Shown: piece after piece, positions 5,343 to 9,095 of the stretch
How the letters are laid out: the number at the start of each line of letters is the position of its first letter
Position numbering within the stretch: the stretch's first letter is position 1
From: JBOEGW01 sp050633625
Lineage (GTDB): Bacteria > Pseudomonadota > Alphaproteobacteria > Rhodobacterales > Rhodobacteraceae
NCBI GenBank assembly: GCA_050633625.1
Contig: JBOEGW010000033.1
Location: forward strand, 1 to 9,095
Direction of reading: 5' to 3'
Length of the DNA stretch: 9,095 nucleotides
Translations under genes and position numbers: made by a program
The notes under the pieces: generated by a model
What the model was told of the DNA's origin: nothing
What the model saw: the letters and a program-made list of their open reading frames with translations, nothing else
The model's database searches: none

Positions 5343-7196
5343 TCAGCCCATGCCTTCGGGCAACCATGCGTCGATCTTGGCGGCTTGCTCGTCGGTGACG
5401 TTGTGCGCCTTGCGCATGTCGGCGTCGGAAAACAGCTTCTCCAACTTCTCGGCCTTCTCGCCCTTTTTCAGCTTGGCAAAAGTCGTTGCGGTCGGGTGAT
5501 CTTCGGACAGGTCCAGAAGATCGCGCCAAATCTCGACCATGTAAGGACCACCCACGCGACCAAAGAAGTTTTCAGCGGTCGGCGTCCAGACCTCGCGGAT
5601 ATTGGGCTTGGTTTCCTTCGCCACCATCGCCGCCAGCTTGGCGTCACCACCCTGATACTGCGCGGCCAGAAAACGGGTCAGTTCGCCTTTGATGTGGTCA
5701 GCGCCTTTCTTGCGGAATGCGCGGAAAGATGCACCAAGGTCTTTGGCATCATACATATCGCGCGGCGGGGTGCTGGACAGGCGTTCGTCCAGTTCATAGC
5801 CATTGCCTTCGGTGGTCGGCCAGTTCGGTACAGTATTCAGGGAAATCCCGTAGGGCGTTTTCCAGAAAAGATTGTGGCTCAGCTGGTAGGCCAGAAGGTC
5901 GATCAGCAAGTCAGGATCGCGCAAGATCGCGTGTTGCTGCGCCCCTTGGGCGATGCGAGAAAGATCGTCGGCCAGCTTTTGAGAGATAGGCGACTTTTTC
6001 ACATCACTGCTGCCAGTGCTGTGCGCCGATCCGCGCAACACACCCGCCTCAATAGCTGCCTTCTTGGTTTCTGGCTTGATGAACCCGCCTGATACCTGCA
6101 CCTGACCATCACGGCCAACATAGACATATGCCCCTGCGAACACCTTCTGTTCTTCGGTGAACTCCCCGTCAAGGATCGCCTGCAAGGTTTCCAGTTCGGC
6201 TTGGCCTTCTTCGTCCAGAACCTCGCCTTCGGCCAGTTCGGCCAACTCGTCGTAACGCTCGGTTTCTTCCTCGTTCAATGCCCCTTCTTCGGCATAGACG
6301 CGGCCATATTTGTCCAGCCCCATGTTGTAGCTGCACACGTAATCGCGCTCGGTGACTTCGACCCAATACCAGCCTTCATCCTCGCGGATACGCTTGGCCT
6401 CGGCGTCCAGCTTTTCGAGAAACAGGGTTTCCAGAATATCGGGATTGTCGAACAGGGTGACTTCGGCAAACAGATCACCGCCCATTTTGCCGCCAGCTTC
6501 CTTATAGGCGTCCTCGCCAACAAAGATCGCGCGGCGGTCGGTGCCTTTCACGCTGTCGGGCTTGAGCATGTTCTTCAACTGGTAGTCATTCCAGTTCTCG
6601 CCGCGAACCCGCTCCAAGACTTCAAGGCTGTGCTTTTCGTCGTCGCAGATCGTGAAACATGCGGCCATGCTCAGATTGATTTCGCCCTCGGCCAGTGCGT
6701 CGATCACCGGACTTGGCAGGTTCGCCAGCGCAAGGCGGCGATAGACGTGCTTTTCCGTGACTGCGAAAGAGCGAGCGATAGCGGCTGGCGTCGATCCTGC
6801 GGCTTCCATCTTGCCATAGGCACGGATTTCATCGGCGGGTGACAGATCGCGCCGCGCTACATTTTCCGCATAGGCCCATTGTTCGGCGGTGGCTTGGTCC
6901 GGTGCCAGCATCACCATAGGGTTTGCCAGTTCGGGGCGCGTATCTGCCATGTTCGGGTGCTGCTCTGCGAGATACTGCAAAGCTCGCAAACGGCGACCGC
7001 CTGCAACAATGTCGGCTCCGCCCATATCATCGCCCAGACCTGCGATTGGTTGGATCAGGCCAGCGGCCCAGATACTTTGTGCCAGTTCGGCCACTTCATG
7101 CTCAGGCACATGCTGGCGCGGGTTCAACGGGGAAAGTGTCAGCATAGCCAGCGGAATGCGGGCCTCGGTTGCGATGATTTTGGATTGTTTCGTCAT
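5343..7196 (-). CDS. Large ParB/RepB/Spo0J-like DNA-binding protein, 617 aa
   Basis: The N-terminal third is a ParB fold. IPLAMLTLSPLNPRQ (14-28) opens it, AGGRRLRAL (65-73) is the CTP/DNA-contacting box I analogue, and ENVARRDLSPADEIRAY (111-127) is box II. A helix-turn-helix follows at about 134-160 (STPAAIARSFAVTEKHVYRRLALANL). The remaining 400 or so residues are unusual for a partition ParB (normally about 300 aa): an acidic stretch around 320-380 (EEGALNEEETERYDELAELAEG), then a long C-terminal domain I cannot name. No ParA gene is adjacent, so the role may be regulation or plasmid maintenance rather than segregation. The ATG at 7196 is chosen because AAGGA lies 8 bases upstream; the ATG at 7205 sits right against that site, and the frame further up overlaps the 36-aa gene. 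The ParB-domain call is firm; the role is open. Confidence 0.85.
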   Translation of the reverse strand: MTKQSKIIATEARIPLAMLTLSPLNPRQHVPEHEVAELAQSIWAAGLIQPIAGLGDDMGGADIVAGGRRLRALQYLAEQHPNMADTRPELANPMVMLAPDQATAEQWAYAENVARRDLSPADEIRAYGKMEAAGSTPAAIARSFAVTEKHVYRRLALANLPSPVIDALAEGEINLSMAACFTICDDEKHSLEVLERVRGENWNDYQLKNMLKPDSVKGTDRRAIFVGEDAYKEAGGKMGGDLFAEVTLFDNPDILETLFLEKLDAEAKRIREDEGWYWVEVTERDYVCSYNMGLDKYGRVYAEEGALNEEETERYDELAELAEGEVLDEEGQAELETLQAILDGEFTEEQKVFAGAYVYVGRDGQVQVSGGFIKPETKKAAIEAGVLRGSAHSTGSSDVKKSPISQKLADDLSRIAQGAQQHAILRDPDLLIDLLAYQLSHNLFWKTPYGISLNTVPNWPTTEGNGYELDERLSSTPPRDMYDAKDLGASFRAFRKKGADHIKGELTRFLAAQYQGGDAKLAAMVAKETKPNIREVWTPTAENFFGRVGGPYMVEIWRDLLDLSEDHPTATTFAKLKKGEKAEKLEKLFSDADMRKAHNVTDEQAAKIDAWLPEGMG

Positions 7197-7238
7197 TTGG
7201 TTCATCCTTGTTTCGTGGTGAGATTTTGTGTTATGGAT

Positions 7239-7262
7239 GCCCCAGCCCTGACGAGCTGAGGC
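7239..7262 (-). other. Intercistronic hairpin between 36-aa gene and ParB-like gene
   Basis: GCCTCAGC (rc of 7255-7262) pairs with GCTGGGGC (rc of 7239-7246) on the minus strand through 8 pairs including one U-G wobble. The + strand would carry an A-C mismatch instead, so the structure favours the operon transcript. Confidence 0.4.
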
Positions 7263-7270
7263 GAGTGGGC

Positions 7271-7381
7271 TTACAAAGCCCCGTGCTGGATCAGGAAGCG
7301 GCGTCCGATACCAAACTGATCGCCCTTCCTGAGAAGCGCCCAAGCCTCGGCAATGTGGCGCTTCTTCGTTTCATTGCTCAT
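7271..7381 (-). CDS. 36-aa microprotein between DUF3768 and ParB-like genes
   Basis: The frame reads MSNETKKRHIAEAWALLRKG, then DQFGIGRRFLIQHGAL and TAA. I do not know its family. Support comes from a strong ribosome site (AAGGAAGG about 8 bases before the ATG), a clean position between two operon genes without overlap, and a plausible amphipathic helix (KRHIAEAWALLRKG) followed by a basic, hydrophobic end. It is too short for standard gene-calling cut-offs. Co-transcription with its neighbours is inferred from spacing: 121 bases after the DUF3768 stop and 74 bases before the ParB start. Confidence 0.6.
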   Translation of the reverse strand: MSNETKKRHIAEAWALLRKGDQFGIGRRFLIQHGAL

Positions 7382-7416
7382 GTGTTTCACCTTCCTTTCT
7401 GCTTGTGGTGATGGAT

Positions 7417-7441
7417 GGGAAGGGCGCTTGCCGCCCCTCCC
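7417..7441 (-). other. Intercistronic hairpin between DUF3768 gene and 36-aa gene
   Basis: On the minus strand GGGAGGGGCG (rc of 7432-7441), loop GCAAG, CGCCCTTCCC (rc of 7417-7426) forms a 10-bp stem with one G-U pair; the + strand would have an A-C mismatch. No T-run follows. Together with the next hairpins it suggests processing or attenuation between operon genes. Confidence 0.45.
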
Positions 7442-7502
7442 GTGGACCTGCTCAACAGGCCAGCCTCGGCGCGGGATCGGGAGAGAACCCCGCCAACCGA
7501 AC

Positions 7503-7889
7503 TCAGTAATCGCTTGGGAAAAGGATGGTTAAAACGCGGCGTGTCTTGGTGACTTCTGACGGATCATCCGAACCGCCTTCATAGTCCACGTCATAAAGGT
7601 CGATCTTGAACCAGACCGTTTTACCCTCAATCTCAAGCCGACCCATAGAACGCTCGCCATAGGGGTCCATTTCTTCGGTGAAGTCCTCGAACTTGCGCAC
7701 GGCCAGAATGCAAGCCGCAACAAAAGCGGGGCCTTCTGCGTAAATGGCACGGGTCACAACCCAACGTCCTACGCTCTCGTCCAGCAGGATCATCTTGCGA
7801 AAAGCATCGTTTTGCTTGGCAATCGCCTCACGACGCAGCGCTTCGCCAAACTGTTCAACAGTCATTTTGTCGATCTTGATAGAAGTCAT
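7503..7889 (-). CDS. DUF3768 domain protein, 128 aa
   Basis: The sequence matches the DUF3768 pattern as I know it. GRWVVTRAIYAEGPAF (41-56) is followed by AVRKFEDFTEEMDPYGERSMG (63-83), WFKIDLYDVDYEGGSDDP (93-110) and the ending TRRVLTILFPSDY. The function of the family is unknown; members are small cytosolic proteins that I associate with proteobacterial plasmids and integrative elements. AGGA about 8 bases before the ATG at 7889 supports the start. It appears to be the first gene of the minus-strand unit that continues with the 36-aa and ParB-like genes, with a long structured region upstream of it. Confidence 0.85.
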   Translation of the reverse strand: MTSIKIDKMTVEQFGEALRREAIAKQNDAFRKMILLDESVGRWVVTRAIYAEGPAFVAACILAVRKFEDFTEEMDPYGERSMGRLEIEGKTVWFKIDLYDVDYEGGSDDPSEVTKTRRVLTILFPSDY

Positions 7890-8573
7890 AGATTTGTCCT
7901 TTGTGGTGCGACGTTTCGGGCTTGGTGCCTTCTTTCCGCCGATGGGCTACGCCTCGGCTCTCTGATCTGGCCGAAATGCATATTTCGGACGGAAACAGAG
8001 TGGTGAGGGCGTAAGCCCGACCCACGGGCCTGACCGGGACTGTCAATGGTCGCGGGGCAGGGGTGGTGCGGCCCGCAACCGAAGGTGAGGACACGGCCCT
8101 GACACGCGACGACCGCGCAGCGGGCGCTTGCCAATTGACCGGCCAGGGCAGGTCTGTTGGGCGGACAAAAATCAAATGGAAAACTGCCTGATCCGATAGA
8201 GCGCAAGCGGAATCGGGTCAGACCTTTGGGATATGTGATCTGCGCGCCTCGCGCGGATCTCGAAAGACTGACTGCGACAGTCGATCGTTACCCGTATGGG
8301 CCGATCCGCGCTGTCCTGGGCGACCATGCTGGCCGTGTCGGGTGCTGGCTCATGTGAGACAGTAGCCGGCACACCAGGCCGCAGGGAGACAGGGCAGGGT
8401 GGTTCGGGGCGAAAGCCGCCTGCCGGCTGAAGCCTAGAGCGCGGTTTGGTGCCATTCGCGCCAAAGTCGTCAACAACCATCTATTGCAGCAGCAGCTAGT
8501 TTATGCCAAAAGTTGAACAGGTAAAATTCGGCTCGCCTTGGGCGAGATACGCTGAGTAAAGAGGAAAAAACTG
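7890..8573. other. 684-base gene-free region with many hairpins between divergent units
   Basis: Several overlapping frames are open here, but none has a good ribosome site or protein-like composition; their products are Arg/Pro/Ser-rich as expected of GC-rich noncoding DNA. Instead the region holds hairpins: 7938-7958; CCGAAAT-GCAT-ATTTCGG (7971-7988); 8048-8056 with 8072-8080; CTGATCCGAT (8188-8197) with ATCGGGTCAG (8212-8221); GATCTGCGCG-CCT-CGCGCGGATC (8237-8259); GACTG-CGA-CAGTC (8270-8282); AGCCGGC (8364-8370) with GCCGGCT (8422-8428); 8445-8465; and CTCGCC-TTG-GGCGAG (8532-8546). Wobble pairs favour minus transcripts at 8048-8080 and plus transcripts at 8188-8221, 8237-8259 and 8445-8465. 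It may hold divergent leaders, a small RNA, or a replication or transfer origin; I cannot choose between them. Confidence 0.5.
8500..8527 (+). promoter_or_regulatory. Weak candidate promoter for the XRE regulator
   Basis: TAAAAT (8522-8527) is a good -10 match, but the best -35, TTTATG (8500-8505, 16-base spacer), is poor. Transcription from here would place the hairpin at 8532-8546 at the very start of the message, ahead of the ribosome site at 8558-8565. Confidence 0.25.
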
Positions 8574-8948
8574 TTGAAGCATCCCGTTGATGTTCATGTA
8601 GGACGCCGTATCCGTCACACGCGATGGAGCGCTGGAAAAACCCAAAAAGAAGTGGCGGACAGTCTCAAAATCAGTTTCCAGCAACTTCAAAAATACGAAA
8701 CGGCAGGCAACCGAGTGAGCGCGTCAAAGCTATTCGAGCTTGCCGACGAATTTGGTGTTCCCATCACCCATTTTTTTGAAGGGCTTCAGGTCAACTTGGC
8801 CGACGACCAAACCCCCGTCATTCATGCTGATTTTCTGCAAGATCGGGAAGCGGTTGAGCTGATACGGATGTACTATCAAACGCCGGAAAGCTTACGCGAA
8901 CAGATTTTCGGCCTGGCTCGTGCGATGGCAAAAGGGAAAAAGAACTGA
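8574..8948 (+). CDS. XRE-family helix-turn-helix transcriptional regulator, 124 aa
   Basis: A Cro/C1-type HTH domain occupies residues 8-68. VGRRIRHTRWSAGKTQKEVADSLKIS is followed by the recognition-helix region FQQLQKYETAGNRVSASKLFELADEFGVPITHFFEGL. The version with FQQLQKYE and the GNRVSASKL stretch is common in alphaproteobacterial XRE regulators. The C-terminal part (EAVELIRMYYQTPESLREQIFGLARAMAK) is helical and probably mediates dimerisation or ligand sensing. The start is TTG 8574: AAAGAGGA lies about 9 bases upstream, an in-frame TGA sits at 8553, and no ATG is available before the HTH. It is divergent from the DUF3768-ParB unit, so it may regulate that unit and itself; its operator is not obvious. 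Confidence 0.88.
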   Translation: MKHPVDVHVGRRIRHTRWSAGKTQKEVADSLKISFQQLQKYETAGNRVSASKLFELADEFGVPITHFFEGLQVNLADDQTPVIHADFLQDREAVELIRMYYQTPESLREQIFGLARAMAKGKKN

Positions 8949-8967
8949 CTGTTGCTGAAACGCGCAT

Positions 8968-8982
8968 GTTCGCTTTATGTTC
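8968..8982 (+). promoter_or_regulatory. LexA (SOS) box of alphaproteobacterial type
   Basis: GTTC (8968-8971), seven bases, GTTC (8979-8982) is an exact GTTC-N7-GTTC direct repeat, the LexA site described for Rhodobacter and other alphaproteobacteria. The two copies sit in a larger ATGTTCGC repeat (8966-8973 and 8977-8984). The box overlaps a plausible promoter (TTGCTG 8952-8957, TATGTT 8976-8981) immediately before the next reading frame. Confidence 0.6.
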
Positions 8983-8988
8983 GCGCTC

Positions 8989-9095
8989 ATGCCATTCGAG
9001 AAAATCACCCTTGCTCCGGCCTGGGCGCTCAGGCTCAACGACCTCGCCGCAACGGATGCACTTGTCACAAAATGCTTTATCTGCGACCGAGTTTG
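8989..9095 (+). CDS. Start of a hypothetical protein with a CxxC motif, cut by right edge
   Basis: From ATG 8989 the frame stays open to the window end and reads MPFEKITLAPAWALRLNDLA, then ATDALVTKCFICDRV. The CFIC pair suggests a zinc-knuckle half-site whose partner cysteines would lie downstream. I do not recognise the family. There is no Shine-Dalgarno. The likely transcription start implied by the promoter over the LexA box falls next to the ATG, so the message may be leaderless. An in-frame ATG at 8977 lies inside the LexA box and is less likely. If real, the gene would be DNA-damage inducible. Only 35 codons are visible, so the call is cautious. Confidence 0.5.
   Translation, partial: MPFEKITLAPAWALRLNDLAATDALVTKCFICDRV

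Noticed and set aside
5214..6842. Long plus-strand frames (292 aa at 5214-6092 and 213 aa at 6201-6842) opposite the ParB-like gene.
   Set aside because: They are antisense to a gene with clear ParB and HTH motifs; their products lack motifs and ribosome sites and reflect GC-rich codon bias on the other strand.
7855..8480. Minus-strand frames of 106, 106 and 102 aa, and a plus-strand frame of 66 aa, in the intergenic region.
   Set aside because: They overlap one another, lack ribosome sites, and have low-complexity Arg/Pro/Ser composition; hairpins run through them.
1..9095. CRISPR arrays, tRNA/rRNA genes, insertion sequences or integrase genes.
   Set aside because: No regularly spaced repeats, no tRNA-like cloverleaf or CCA end, and no transposase or recombinase motifs were seen on either strand.

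Overview
The window looks like accessory DNA (plasmid or genomic island) from an alphaproteobacterium, most likely Rhodobacterales or a relative. The signs are moderately high GC, a DUF3768 gene beside a large ParB-like protein, many small unknown genes in tight operons, and a direct-repeat GTTC-N7-GTTC box, which is the alphaproteobacterial form of the LexA site. There are no rRNA or tRNA genes, no CRISPR array and no recognisable transposase.

Layout. (1) Positions 1-1857: the 3' part of a large SMC-like ABC ATPase gene on the + strand, cut by the left edge and followed by a rho-independent terminator. Its C-terminus resembles TrlF/Ppl-type PHP-ATPase proteins, a group with reported anti-phage members. 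(2) 1909-2818: a divergent pair, a membrane-anchored DUF192 protein (-) and an exported thermonuclease-type nuclease (+), whose 5' ends crowd or overlap each other. (3) 2821-2888: tandem hairpins between convergent transcripts. (4) 2899-4200: a minus-strand vapB-vapC toxin-antitoxin module with its own promoter and a palindromic operator, followed closely by two small unknown genes (93 and 82 aa). (5) 4203-7889: a minus-strand operon read as DUF3768, a 36-aa microprotein, a 617-aa ParB-like protein, then unknown proteins of 91, 108 and 139 aa, ending in a UUCG-loop terminator. (6) 7890-8573: about 680 bases with no convincing gene but many hairpins, between divergent transcripts. (7) 8574-8948: an XRE-family regulator (+) with a TTG start. 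(8) 8968-9095: a LexA-type box directly in front of the start of a further gene, cut by the right edge, whose product carries a CxxC motif.

How the genes may work together (inference). The ParB-like operon and the divergent XRE regulator around a structured intergenic region look like a plasmid maintenance or regulatory module. VapBC would add post-segregational stability, and the ATPase at the left edge may be a defence gene. G-U pairs in the hairpins favour minus-strand transcripts left of about 8080 and plus-strand transcripts right of about 8188, which fits two divergent structured leaders.
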